The notes beneath the pieces were generated by a model that saw only the letters and a program-made list of their open reading frames with translations, was not told the origin of the DNA and ran no database searches. The position numbers and the translations under genes are program-made. From CAZDBA01 sp964503615 (GTDB lineage: Bacteria; Planctomycetota; Planctomycetia; Pirellulales; Pirellulaceae), in the NCBI GenBank assembly GCA_964503615.1, contig CAZDBA010000061.1, forward strand, positions 1 through 26,027: a DNA stretch of 26,027 bases, given 5' to 3'. Of this stretch, positions 1 through 7,835 are shown piece after piece. Numbering within the stretch: the stretch's first letter is position 1; every line of letters starts with the position of its first letter.

Positions 1-108
1 TCACTCTTTGCGAAGCAAGACGATGAGAAATTCCAGAGTAGTATCGACGCTACACCTTCGCCGGATTGAAATACAGTTGTGGACTGCCCCCATTTTCTGT
101 ACCAAGGG

Positions 109-678
109 TTATGAGAATACGGGTTGGTTAAATTCTACGTGGTTTTCTTGATCCTTCCGGCAGTGTTCTGCTGAAGGAGCGCAAGCGACTGAAGCAGGAC
201 ACTGCCGGGCGAATTCCGCTGGGGTCATATAGCCAAGTGAACTGTGTGGACGGCGCTCGTTGTAGTTCAATCGCCACTGGTGGGTCAGGCGTTTCGCCGC
301 CAATAAATTGTCGAACACTTCCAGTGACAGGAACTCGTCTCGAAAGCGACTGTTGAAGCTCTCAGCGAAGGCGTTCTGCCACGGACTCCCTGGCTCAATG
401 TAAAGCGTGCCAACGTCGAGCCCGTCTTGCTGCCGAACGCGAGGACGGATGAGCTCTTCACGCCGCTCTTCGATAACGACGCGGCCTGAGCTCGATCCTG
501 CCCGAATAAAGCCACTGCCGTTTGGGTGGTGCTTAGGGCCGCAGAGCTGGTCGACTTCCGCTGCCATCACCTCGCAGATCATCTGCCGGACACTACCCCG
601 AAGAAAGTTTCGAAAGATATCTCCAGCTTCACTAGAAGAAACTTGCCCAAGGGTCTCAAAAATATTACGCTCGTCCAT
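109..678 (-). pseudogene. Chimeric transposase: IS256 N-terminus fused to IS3 C-terminus
   Basis: The 189-residue frame starts at an ATG (676-678) preceded by the ribosome binding site GGGGAG six bases upstream. An upstream start at 756 would lie inside the leader hairpin and is less likely. Residues 1-89 (MDERNIFETLG..., IRPRVRQQDGLDV) match the start of IS256-type transposases, before any catalytic aspartate. From about residue 90 (GTLYIEPGSPWQNAFAESF, HSSLGYMTPAEF) it matches the end of IS3-family OrfB transposases and keeps only the last catalytic glutamate (AES). The join near 409-411 is exactly in frame. Since the catalytic core of both parents is missing, it cannot transpose by itself. 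It is either a decay product or a recombination product of two nested elements. Family calls are from motif recognition. Confidence 0.75.
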
Positions 679-679
679 T

Positions 680-756
680 GTGGTCTCCCCGTCGGTTGCT
701 GCCGACGTATGAAAGTTGAATTTCGAAGGGCGACATCGTCGCCTTCGGGAGACCAC
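680..756 (-). promoter_or_regulatory. RBS-sequestering leader foldback of the IS256-type transposase
   Basis: On the minus strand the transcript begins GTGGTCTCCC (756-747) and ends GGGAGACCAC (689-680), a perfect 10-base inverted repeat. The second arm contains the ribosome binding site of the transposase. Between the arms lie a hairpin GTCGCC/GGCGAC with loop GAT and one bulge (about 725-746) and a hairpin CGTCGG/CCGACG (690-707). Both abut the closing stem, giving a three-way-junction shape. A second 8-base pairing, AAGTTGAA with TTCAACTT (766-759 with 720-713), competes with it. Leaders of this kind are known in other insertion sequences to block translation from transcripts that read in from outside. 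Confidence 0.6.
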
Positions 757-908
757 TTTTCAACTTCTAACAATTTTCGGGACGCTTCCCTCTCATATCA
801 CATGGAACAACTTTTGGGGAGCAGGCCAGTTGGTGCCTGACAACAACTAAGCTCACTTTGCTTGAATCAATGTAGTTCCAATTTTGCTTTTATAGAATAC
901 GAGTAAAT

Positions 909-1808
909 ATGTTTTTTCGACTATTGCATTGGCGGTTCGGTATGCTGAATTGCGTTTTTTGTTTGGCATTGTTGGCTACCCCGGGATTCGCTGCCCAACA
1001 GGAAGATGCTGACGACGAGGTTGCGGTTCCGCTAACGGCTTGGACCGACGTTCGTGCCGAAGGCAAGCTCAGAATTCTAGGCATCATTCGAGTGGATGCA
1101 GAACGGGATCTCGTTTTCGAGAGTGCGGTGTATACCGGGACGCCTCGAATCGTACCGAAGTTTGACGGTTCCGCTGAGGGATTAGCAGAAATTGAGAACG
1201 GCGAGGCGAGTAGGGCTATTTATCCTGTCATCTTAACGGGTGATTATGTTCTCAAAGAAGGGGCCAATGAGGCCCGACGATTCTCTTATCAGCCTGCAGA
1301 ATTTTCGCCCACGAGAGTCCAAATTCTAGAGTTGGAAGAAGCGACTGCGATTGCGGCGAGGACTTTTCCGAATGCCCAACGCCGAGAAGATTATCTGCGA
1401 AAACTTGTACCCTTGGAACTCGTGGATTGGGAGCTTTATGTCAAGAGCCTCAAGATTAGAAACGAAATCGCTATGGCAGGCAAAGGTCGTTTTGCGGTGA
1501 ACACTGTTACGCTAACACTGAGAAATTTCACAAGTATTCCGGAGGGCTTTGATTTTGAAATGCCCAACCTCCAGATCAGTGATTCGCAAGGAGAACTGGA
1601 AGTCGTATCTGGCTCGCAGTCCCACGTCAAGGATCCAGATGTACGCAAGTATGTTTACAGGTTGAAACGAAAGGCGGATGGCGAAGTGGCCGCCACATTT
1701 ACCGTAAAAGACGAGGCTGGAAATGACAGGGTTTTGAATTGCACGGTCCCTGAATTGGTGCGCAGAAAGTTACAACCCTTGGACTTGGATCCCCACCCAT
1801 TTCGCTGA
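909..1808 (+). CDS. Secreted protein of unknown function
   Basis: This 299-residue protein was not recognised. Residues 1-30 form a signal peptide with a positive start (MFFRLLHWRFG), a hydrophobic core (CVFCLALLATPG) and a likely signal peptidase I cut after GFAA. An alternative start at 942 would shorten only the signal peptide. The mature part has many charged residues, no cysteines beyond the last strand (VLNCTVP) and alternating beta-type stretches in the last 100 residues (VTLTLRNFTSIP, VAATFTVKDEAG), which suggests an extracytoplasmic beta-rich domain. It stands alone between the insertion-sequence debris and the convergent thiolase gene, whose stop is 41 bases away. Nothing in the context gives it a job. 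Confidence 0.8.
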   Translation: MFFRLLHWRFGMLNCVFCLALLATPGFAAQQEDADDEVAVPLTAWTDVRAEGKLRILGIIRVDAERDLVFESAVYTGTPRIVPKFDGSAEGLAEIENGEASRAIYPVILTGDYVLKEGANEARRFSYQPAEFSPTRVQILELEEATAIAARTFPNAQRREDYLRKLVPLELVDWELYVKSLKIRNEIAMAGKGRFAVNTVTLTLRNFTSIPEGFDFEMPNLQISDSQGELEVVSGSQSHVKDPDVRKYVYRLKRKADGEVAATFTVKDEAGNDRVLNCTVPELVRRKLQPLDLDPHPFR

Positions 1809-1849
1809 GTACTGATTTCGGTCGAATACTATTTCGGACTAACTAATGG

Positions 1850-2977
1850 TTAAAACTTTTTGACCAAAATCGACATTCCTTGTCCGCCTCCTACACACAG
1901 AGTCGCCAGGCCCAAATCGCCATGAGCCGCTGTCGCCATTCTGCTTTCCAGTGTCATCATCAGCCGTAAACCTGTGGCGCCCAATGGATGCCCCAAGGCC
2001 AATGCCCCACCCCAGTTGTTTACGATCTCCAGTGGAATTTGCAGTTGTTCCAAACACGCGAGCACTTGGATTGCGAACGCTTCGTTAATTTCGACCACGG
2101 ATAGGTCGTTTGCTGTGATCCCCTGTCGTTCAAAGATCTTTTGCGTGGCTGGCACAGGTCCCATCCCCATTAACTCGGGCGCGACATGAGCAACAGCGAT
2201 ATCGACAATTTCCAATCCGCTCTCGATCCCATGATCGTTCGCAAAGTTCTTTTCCAGAACCCAGCCAGCGGTTGCTCCATCAGACAAAGGCGAACTGGTC
2301 GCCGCGGTTACGGTTCCATTTTCTCGAAACGCGGGTGAAAGGCTGGCTATTTTTTCGTGGTTGACCGGGTAACGAATAAACTCGTCTCGTTGCGTTGCCA
2401 AAGGGTGAATCTGGTTTTGATAGTTGCCTGCTTCGTAAGCCTCGTTTGCAGATTGATGACTCCGACTGGCAAGCAGTTCCTGTTTCGCGCGAGTGATGTG
2501 TGGAAAGTTGTCTGCGACGCGCTCGGCAGTTTCTCCATTGGCAACATAGGCGTGCGGGTTGGCTTTCTTGATCAACTCCGATTCGCTAAAGCTCGCGCCT
2601 CGGCGAACAATTCGACTCATCGACTCCACACCACCAACGGCATAGTATTTTCCCCACCCTCCTGAAATTTGCCCCGCGGCAGTACCGACTGCTTCCAAGC
2701 TGCTCGCACACAAACGATTAACCGTCACACCTGGGACGGGCCAGTTAAGTCCGATCGAAACCATACGGGCCAGGTTGTAGCCCTGTTCGCCTTCCGGGTA
2801 AGCGCAACCTACGATCAAGTCGTCTGGCGTTTGTGCGTTGAGTTCGTTGGGCAAGCGAGCTTGATTGGCCGCAAGGAGTTCGACAAGCATGTCATCAGGC
2901 CGCAAGTCGGCCAGGGCACCTTTGTGAGCGCGACAGAAAGGAGTGCGAATTCCACCGAAGAAAATAGCAGTCGGCAT
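1850..2977 (-). CDS. Thiolase (acetyl-CoA C-acyltransferase)
   Basis: A complete 375-residue thiolase, slightly shorter than the usual 390-400. The nucleophilic cysteine is Cys90 in NRLCASS. The NEAFA motif is at 298-302, the catalytic His330 lies in GGALALGHPLGATG, and the second cysteine Cys361 is in CVGGGQGMS. The enzyme cleaves 3-oxoacyl-CoA with CoA to give acetyl-CoA and a shortened acyl-CoA, or runs in reverse. It is transcribed after the CoA-transferase B subunit with a 71-base gap, so the two are probably one unit. Given kamA and the CoA-transferase nearby, the substrate may be a 3-oxo acid from lysine, such as 6-acetamido-3-oxohexanoyl-CoA. That substrate is inferred. A generic acetoacetyl-CoA or beta-oxidation thiolase is the alternative. 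Confidence 0.93.
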   Translation of the reverse strand: MPTAIFFGGIRTPFCRAHKGALADLRPDDMLVELLAANQARLPNELNAQTPDDLIVGCAYPEGEQGYNLARMVSIGLNWPVPGVTVNRLCASSLEAVGTAAGQISGGWGKYYAVGGVESMSRIVRRGASFSESELIKKANPHAYVANGETAERVADNFPHITRAKQELLASRSHQSANEAYEAGNYQNQIHPLATQRDEFIRYPVNHEKIASLSPAFRENGTVTAATSSPLSDGATAGWVLEKNFANDHGIESGLEIVDIAVAHVAPELMGMGPVPATQKIFERQGITANDLSVVEINEAFAIQVLACLEQLQIPLEIVNNWGGALALGHPLGATGLRLMMTLESRMATAAHGDLGLATLCVGGGQGMSILVKKF

Positions 2978-3048
2978 GTCTGATCCAAAGGTTGCAGGAT
3001 TGATTGTAGCGATTTGGCAAAGTTACTTTTGCAGGTAAAAGGTCCGTT

Positions 3049-3687
3049 CTAGCTCAGCAGAGCGGGATCCAGGCCGAGATCGTCTTTGCTTACGTCTGGA
3101 GCAAGTTTGATGACGCGAAACGTTTTGCCGGTCGGCTCGAAGATACCCAGATTGGTCACGATCTTGTGAACGACTTTCATACCGGTCAAGGGTAAGGCGC
3201 AACGAGGCCGTAGTTTGCACTCGCCCTTTTTTGAAAAGTGACCCAGCATCGTAATGATCTGTTTGGCGCCGTGGACTAAGTCCATCGCGCCTCCCATGCC
3301 GGTAACTTTCTTTCCCGGGATCATCCAATTGGCAAGATTGCCTTCCACGTCGACTTCCATTGCACCCAGCACACAACAATCGATATGGCCACCTCGTACC
3401 ATTCCAAAGCTGGTGGCGCTGTCAAAAAAACTTGCTCCAGCTTTCACCGAAACCGTTTCTTTGCCAGCATTGATCAAAGTCGGCGATACCGATTGTCGGG
3501 TCGGACGTCCGCTGACGCCAAGCACTCCGTTCTCAGAATGGATGATGATTTGCTGTTCGGGCGTAATACACTCGGCGATCAGCGTCGGCATGCCAATTCC
3601 AAGATTAAGGCTCGAGCCTGTTTCCAGTGAACGCGCGATCTCGTTAGCCATTTCTAATTTTGACCAACCGTTGGGGGAAGTACTCAC
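3049..3687 (-). CDS. 3-oxoacid CoA-transferase, subunit B
   Basis: A 212-residue beta subunit of the type I CoA-transferase family (ScoB/AtoA/PcaJ). The start is a GTG. The next methionine, residue 13, would remove the conserved N-terminal helix around WSKLEMANEIA, so the GTG is preferred. The catalytic glutamate is Glu52 in HSENGVLG, preceded by the NLGIGMPTLI loop (28-37). It transfers CoA from succinyl-CoA or acetyl-CoA to a 3-oxo acid, together with subunit A. Subunit A is not adjacent: it is encoded at 5883-6584, separated by kamA and the opposite-strand PilZ gene. Splitting the two subunits this way is unusual, because they are normally neighbouring genes. Confidence 0.93.
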   Translation of the reverse strand: MSTSPNGWSKLEMANEIARSLETGSSLNLGIGMPTLIAECITPEQQIIIHSENGVLGVSGRPTRQSVSPTLINAGKETVSVKAGASFFDSATSFGMVRGGHIDCCVLGAMEVDVEGNLANWMIPGKKVTGMGGAMDLVHGAKQIITMLGHFSKKGECKLRPRCALPLTGMKVVHKIVTNLGIFEPTGKTFRVIKLAPDVSKDDLGLDPALLS

Positions 3688-3844
3688 AATTGACTGTTCT
3701 AAAAGATGAATATTGGAATTTTCGGGACAACCTGCACTTTATCAATCTAGATAAGAGATTTGTACCAGTAAATGTCGATTGGTTGCTTATACGTTGCGCC
3801 AGAAAAATAGGGTTTGTCAGAAACTCACTCAAATAAGACCTGTT

Positions 3845-4441
3845 ATGCCCGATAATCGACGTTACTTTTCGCGAATCAAACTTCAAGACGAGGTTTGCCA
3901 AATCTCGATCCTGGATAACTGCTTCGCGGTTCAACTGGTCGATCAATCGATTGGCGGCGCTTGCATTCGCGGCTTGGAAATGCTGAATGTAATTCGTGGG
4001 TTGCCCGTTGAAGTTGAGATTCAAAACGAAAAACACGTGGGGCGAGTTTTAAATGTGTTTCGCGACGGCGACCACAGCTTGTGTTTCGGAATTGCTTGGA
4101 CCGAAACTGAGGTCCCTTGCGATCGTGTTTTGCTAAATACCTATGTCAAAAACGGCACCGATTTTTTCGTTTGTGACTTTCGAGAGTTCAGAGGCGATAA
4201 TGTTCGCGTTTCCCTTTCTGGAGAAGAACTGGATATTCCCCGGAGTTGGATACTGTCGATGACAGAAGGCCAACGAGAAACTCAGTTGCAAGACCAGAAG
4301 ATTCGGACAATGATGGCAAAAGTTTATGGGCTGCCCGCTCGTCCCTCAGTTCAACAGGTTCTGGATTTCGAGTTTTCCAAACACACGTCTCGGGTTATTA
4401 AGCAATCTACTTGGGTTGGTGAAACGATCGCTCAAGTCTAG
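3845..4441 (+). CDS. PilZ-domain protein, probable c-di-GMP receptor
   Basis: A 198-residue cytoplasmic protein, taking the ATG at 3845. An earlier TTG at 3779 is possible but would add 22 residues in front of the domain. The N-terminus carries the PilZ signature: R6-x-x-x-R10 in RRYFSR, then D33-x-S35-x-x-G38 in DQSIGG. These residues bind cyclic di-GMP in characterised PilZ proteins. The remaining 110 residues have no recognised motif. It is the only plus-strand gene within the minus-strand catabolic run. Its 3' end overlaps the 3' end of kamA by 35 bases, so the two transcripts are convergent and partly antisense. It diverges from the CoA-transferase B gene across 157 bases that should hold both promoters. 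A c-di-GMP link to the neighbouring pathway is only speculation. Confidence 0.8.
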   Translation: MPDNRRYFSRIKLQDEVCQISILDNCFAVQLVDQSIGGACIRGLEMLNVIRGLPVEVEIQNEKHVGRVLNVFRDGDHSLCFGIAWTETEVPCDRVLLNTYVKNGTDFFVCDFREFRGDNVRVSLSGEELDIPRSWILSMTEGQRETQLQDQKIRTMMAKVYGLPARPSVQQVLDFEFSKHTSRVIKQSTWVGETIAQV

Positions 4442-5813
4442 CGCTTATCTTCTTTCGGCCTTCCGCGCCTATTTTCGCGTCCACCGATGTCAACGCGTTG
4501 TGGACCATCAACTCTCGCTGTACAGGATCGTTCCAGCGGCTGTTTGCTTCTTTAGACAGTTTGTACAGCGGATCGAAATACAGAAATAGTTCGTTAGGTT
4601 TGACGTTAGGTGCTCTCCAAACGCTGACCCCGCTTTCTTTGTCGTAATGTTCATGTGAGGCGACATGTCGTTTCCCTCCTCCTCCAGGAGCGTCGCAGAC
4701 AAAAGTAGGCGTGTTGAATCCAGCAGTAATGCCACGTACTTGTTTTTCCAGCTCGATTCCTTCGGCGAGCGTTGTTCGCAAGTGCTCACAGCCAGGGACC
4801 ATGTCATGAAGGTAGACGTAGTAGGGGCGAATATTCATGTAGGAGAGTTTTTTGGTCAGTCCGACCATAACTTTCATTTCATGATTTACGCCTTGTTGCA
4901 TAACGGCCTGGTTACGGACGATCACTTTTTCTGCGTAGAGCTTTTCCATTGCCAGTCGACTCCACTCGGTGATCTCGTTGGGCGAAGAGAAATGAGTGTG
5001 GATAACGACCTGCTTCCCTTTTTCACGCCCAAAGCGATGGACGTCTAAAAAGCCTTCCATCCAAGCCTCATCGTTGAGGATCTTCATTGGCAATATGGCA
5101 ATGCCTTTGGTTGCGTAGCGGATCCGGCGAACGTGATCAATGTTTAGAAGACGCTCACCGATATGACGAATGTGTTTGCCCGTCATGTTGAACGCATCGC
5201 CACCTGAGATAACCACGTCTTCGATTTGAGGTGTCCGCTGAATGTACTCAAACGCAGGTTCCCATTTGGCTGCGTTTGCACCATAGGTGTTTTTTTCAAT
5301 GTTGTCTGTGCTGCCACCGATAATTCGGCTCCGGGTACAGTAGGAACAGTAAACCGGACAAGTCGTAAGCGGAAGGAACAGAACTTTGTCAGGATAGCGA
5401 TGGGTCAACATCGGCACGGGTGAATCGACGTCTTCGTAAAGCGAATCAGCCAAATAGTAAGGGTGATCAGGCAGCATCTGAGATGCGATCGGCAGAAATT
5501 GCTTTCTCAACGGGTCTTCGATTGGATTGTCCCAATCAAAAAGTGAGAACACATAAGGTGTGATGCGAATATTCATCGGTGCGATTTTCAGGCCCGCATC
5601 AATGTCCGCGATCAGTTCATCACTGACACGATGTTTTAGTATCTCTTTGACCTGTGACAACTTGCGAATCGCATTTCTGGATTGCCATTTGTCATCACCG
5701 AATTGCTCTCGCGTGATATTAGACCAGCCGGGAATCGCTTGCCAGAATTCATCGTCGCGAAACGTGCGGTGTTCCAACGACATCGCAATAGATTGGTTCT
5801 CGGTTTCGGTCAT
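4407..5813 (-). CDS. kamA: Lysine 2,3-aminomutase (radical SAM, PLP)
   Basis: A 468-residue KamA-family enzyme, which converts L-lysine to L-beta-lysine (3,6-diaminohexanoate). The radical SAM cluster motif is C152-x3-C156-x2-C159 (CPVYCSYC). VISGGD (201-206) follows as the SAM-binding loop. The PLP lysine is Lys381 in the APGGGGKRH motif. Length and motif order fit lysine 2,3-aminomutases better than the shorter EpmB proteins (about 340 residues), which modify EF-P. A glutamate 2,3-aminomutase cannot be fully excluded from sequence alone. It follows CoA-transferase A by 69 bases in the same direction, and nearby CoA-transferase, thiolase, aminotransferase and acetyltransferase genes support lysine as substrate. 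The gene ends inside the convergent PilZ gene. Confidence 0.92.
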   Translation of the reverse strand: MTETENQSIAMSLEHRTFRDDEFWQAIPGWSNITREQFGDDKWQSRNAIRKLSQVKEILKHRVSDELIADIDAGLKIAPMNIRITPYVFSLFDWDNPIEDPLRKQFLPIASQMLPDHPYYLADSLYEDVDSPVPMLTHRYPDKVLFLPLTTCPVYCSYCTRSRIIGGSTDNIEKNTYGANAAKWEPAFEYIQRTPQIEDVVISGGDAFNMTGKHIRHIGERLLNIDHVRRIRYATKGIAILPMKILNDEAWMEGFLDVHRFGREKGKQVVIHTHFSSPNEITEWSRLAMEKLYAEKVIVRNQAVMQQGVNHEMKVMVGLTKKLSYMNIRPYYVYLHDMVPGCEHLRTTLAEGIELEKQVRGITAGFNTPTFVCDAPGGGGKRHVASHEHYDKESGVSVWRAPNVKPNELFLYFDPLYKLSKEANSRWNDPVQRELMVHNALTSVDAKIGAEGRKKISARLERSFHQPK

Positions 5814-5882
5814 GATTGATCCGGAAGTTAAATGCCCATGGATAGTTGGAACAGGCCGATCATATAATCTGGTTGAACAGAA

Positions 5883-6584
5883 TTAAGCCTGCTCCGCATC
5901 TGAATAGATCGCTTTTTCGATCACATTGTCGTAGTCGTGACCTTGATAGATTCGTTGCACAAAAACACCAGGCAGGTGAACGTTCTCGCCCTCAATTTCA
6001 CCTGGTTGTACAAGCTCCTCGACTTCGACAATTGAGACTGTTGCAGCCATCGCCATCAGCGGCGAAAAGTTCCGAGCGGTCTCTTTGAACCAAAGGTTGC
6101 CCATCGTGTCACCACGCTGGGCTTTGATAAACGCGAAATCTGCTCGTAATGGCAACTCAAGCATACAAGGAATGTCGAATTCCCGAATCTCCTTGCCTTC
6201 GGCAACAGGAGTACCAACTCCGGCCGGTGTAAAGAACGCTCGAATGCCCATTCCCGCAGCTCGAATTCGCTCACTAAAAGTACCTTGCGGAATCAAGTTG
6301 ACTTTAACTTCGCCCGCAAACATCTGTTCTTCCAAGTCGGGATTGCCGCCGATGTAACTGCACGTCGCTTCCGAAATCTGGTGAGCCTTTAACATCAAAG
6401 CCATTCCGCGCCCGGAATTACCGATGTTGTTCGAGATTCCGTGGACGTTCTTGATCCCTCGCCGAACGGCCTCTTTGATACTGTTTTCGGGGATCCCGCA
6501 AAGTCCGAAACCTCCGCACATCAATGAGATTCCGTCGGTGATGTCATGCAAAGCGGACTTTGCATCCGGGAAAACTTTATTCAT
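5883..6584 (-). CDS. 3-oxoacid CoA-transferase, subunit A
   Basis: A 233-residue alpha subunit of the type I CoA-transferase family (ScoA/AtoD/PcaI). The ATG at 6584 is chosen over a TTG three codons earlier. The diagnostic glycine-rich loop GGFGLCGIPENSI lies near residues 24-36, and NNIGNSGRG and FTPAGVGTP are also typical. It partners the B subunit at 3049-3687. It sits directly upstream of kamA and 84 bases after the HD-Pnk gene, so CoA-transferase A and kamA are probably co-transcribed. The proposed role is to activate the 3-oxo acid made from beta-lysine. Conventional acetoacetate or 3-oxoadipate activation is the alternative. Confidence 0.93.
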   Translation of the reverse strand: MNKVFPDAKSALHDITDGISLMCGGFGLCGIPENSIKEAVRRGIKNVHGISNNIGNSGRGMALMLKAHQISEATCSYIGGNPDLEEQMFAGEVKVNLIPQGTFSERIRAAGMGIRAFFTPAGVGTPVAEGKEIREFDIPCMLELPLRADFAFIKAQRGDTMGNLWFKETARNFSPLMAMAATVSIVEVEELVQPGEIEGENVHLPGVFVQRIYQGHDYDNVIEKAIYSDAEQA

Positions 6585-6668
6585 CGTATTCAACAGCTTT
6601 CACAAGTTTTGTCGGCGAGTAACTCAGTCCGTCAGCGTAGTTGATTTTTGAATTTCTAGCTACGTTCT

Positions 6669-7835
6669 TTACGTTTCCACAAAATGAAGTTTGTGACACT
6701 CTGCTAAGGTGGGAGGATCTAATTTGTCGATCAGCCGTTGAATCACATCTATTGGGACTTGGGCATCGCGACTGGAGTTCTGCTCAATCAGCAGCGGAAT
6801 GCTCGGTTCGATGTAAATCATCTCGATCCATGCGTTGTAGTCCGCGCCAATGTCGGTCCACAGTTGTCGAATTTGGCGAGTCGTATTGGTTGCATTCATC
6901 GCAAAATCGGTTCCGGTGCGCAGGTACTCCCGACAGCGATCGCGGGCGGCTTGAACCACGACTCCCTGATTATCGGTGGGAGTGACTTTTAGTTCCTGCC
7001 GAAATTGGTCTAACGAAACGATAGGGAGCTCTGGGCGGTTCTGCCGTAGCCACGTGTCTTTGCCTGCTCCAGGTAATCCGACCATGATCGTCATTTTACA
7101 ACTGTAGTTTTCGTGCGGGGCGTAATGCAAATTATCCAACTTGTTCCGATGAAACAAAAATCTTGCATGGTCATTGGCGAAACGATACGGTCGGTCGAGA
7201 CAGCCCAGCTCCTCAGCCAGTAAAGCCCAAAGTTCGATGACGTCTTCCCGGTTGGTTCCCGTTTTGCAAATCCGCCCCCTTGCATCGGCCAGTGCAAACA
7301 GGTGCATCAGACGATGGTCCATGTAATTAGAAAGCCGTACCAGTTCCCATTCGGCGTGTTGACTGTCCGCCAACGATCGGTTGCCGAGATACCTTTTCGA
7401 TTTTTTACCTAAATAGGGAGGCCTTCCATGAAACAGGATGAGATTGCAGATCTCCTCTCGTAGTTGAACATCGCATTGAATTTCCATCAGGCACCGACGT
7501 GCGATTCGCATTCCATGTTGGGCATGTTTTGGCGAACGGATTCGGCCGGTTGCTTCTTCGACATGAGTTACTGCAGGTTTTCCTGCGTCATGAAAGAGAG
7601 CAGTTAACAGTAGTTTTAACTGGGTGCTTCGAGAAAGTTTGCTCCAGGGTTGCAACTGATAAAGTTGGTCGCAAACCATTTTCGTATGAGTCCAGACATC
7701 GCCCTCGGCATGCCAAATCGGGTCTTGTTGGCAGTTGGCCATTTCTTTGGCCCACGGTTGATTCTCTGCCCAAGCCAGGATGTCCTGATCACCCGCTGAA
7801 CGGAGGTCGGTCCACGTTTTTATTGTGACTGTCAT
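6669..7835 (-). CDS. HD-Pnk: HD phosphoesterase fused to polynucleotide 5'-kinase
   Basis: A 388-residue two-domain RNA or DNA end-healing enzyme. The N-terminal HD phosphohydrolase domain covers about residues 35-185, with metal-binding His82-Asp83 in LFHDAGKP and further histidines at 42, 50, 104 and 136. The C-terminal P-loop kinase domain starts near 247, with Walker A GLPGAGKD (253-260). S274-x-D276-x-x-R279 follows, like the substrate-binding SxDxxR of T4 polynucleotide kinase. Enzymes with this order, such as the one studied from Runella slithyformis, remove 2',3'-cyclic phosphates and phosphorylate 5'-OH ends. Its ATG overlaps the ligase stop codon (ATGA, 7832-7835), so the two are translationally coupled. 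The pair would heal and then seal broken RNA, for example cleaved tRNA. That target is inference. Confidence 0.88.
   Translation of the reverse strand: MTVTIKTWTDLRSAGDQDILAWAENQPWAKEMANCQQDPIWHAEGDVWTHTKMVCDQLYQLQPWSKLSRSTQLKLLLTALFHDAGKPAVTHVEEATGRIRSPKHAQHGMRIARRCLMEIQCDVQLREEICNLILFHGRPPYLGKKSKRYLGNRSLADSQHAEWELVRLSNYMDHRLMHLFALADARGRICKTGTNREDVIELWALLAEELGCLDRPYRFANDHARFLFHRNKLDNLHYAPHENYSCKMTIMVGLPGAGKDTWLRQNRPELPIVSLDQFRQELKVTPTDNQGVVVQAARDRCREYLRTGTDFAMNATNTTRQIRQLWTDIGADYNAWIEMIYIEPSIPLLIEQNSSRDAQVPIDVIQRLIDKLDPPTLAECHKLHFVET

Larger units (their letters stand above)
78..780 (-). mobile_element. Composite insertion-sequence remnant (IS256 + IS3 families)
   Basis: This stretch holds parts of two unrelated insertion sequences joined together. 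The part right of about 411 reads, on the minus strand, as the leader and N-terminus of an IS256-family element. The part left of it reads as the C-terminus and tail of an IS3-family element. The sequence tggactgcccccattttctg near 79-98 looks like the end of an IS3-type element, but no matching opposite end is visible, so both borders are estimates. No target-site duplication was found. Confidence 0.6.

Noticed and set aside
1..69. Short plus-strand open frame ending in TGA at 67-69, possibly the tail of a gene beyond the left edge
   Set aside because: Only 22 codons and no motif; openness over this length is expected by chance.
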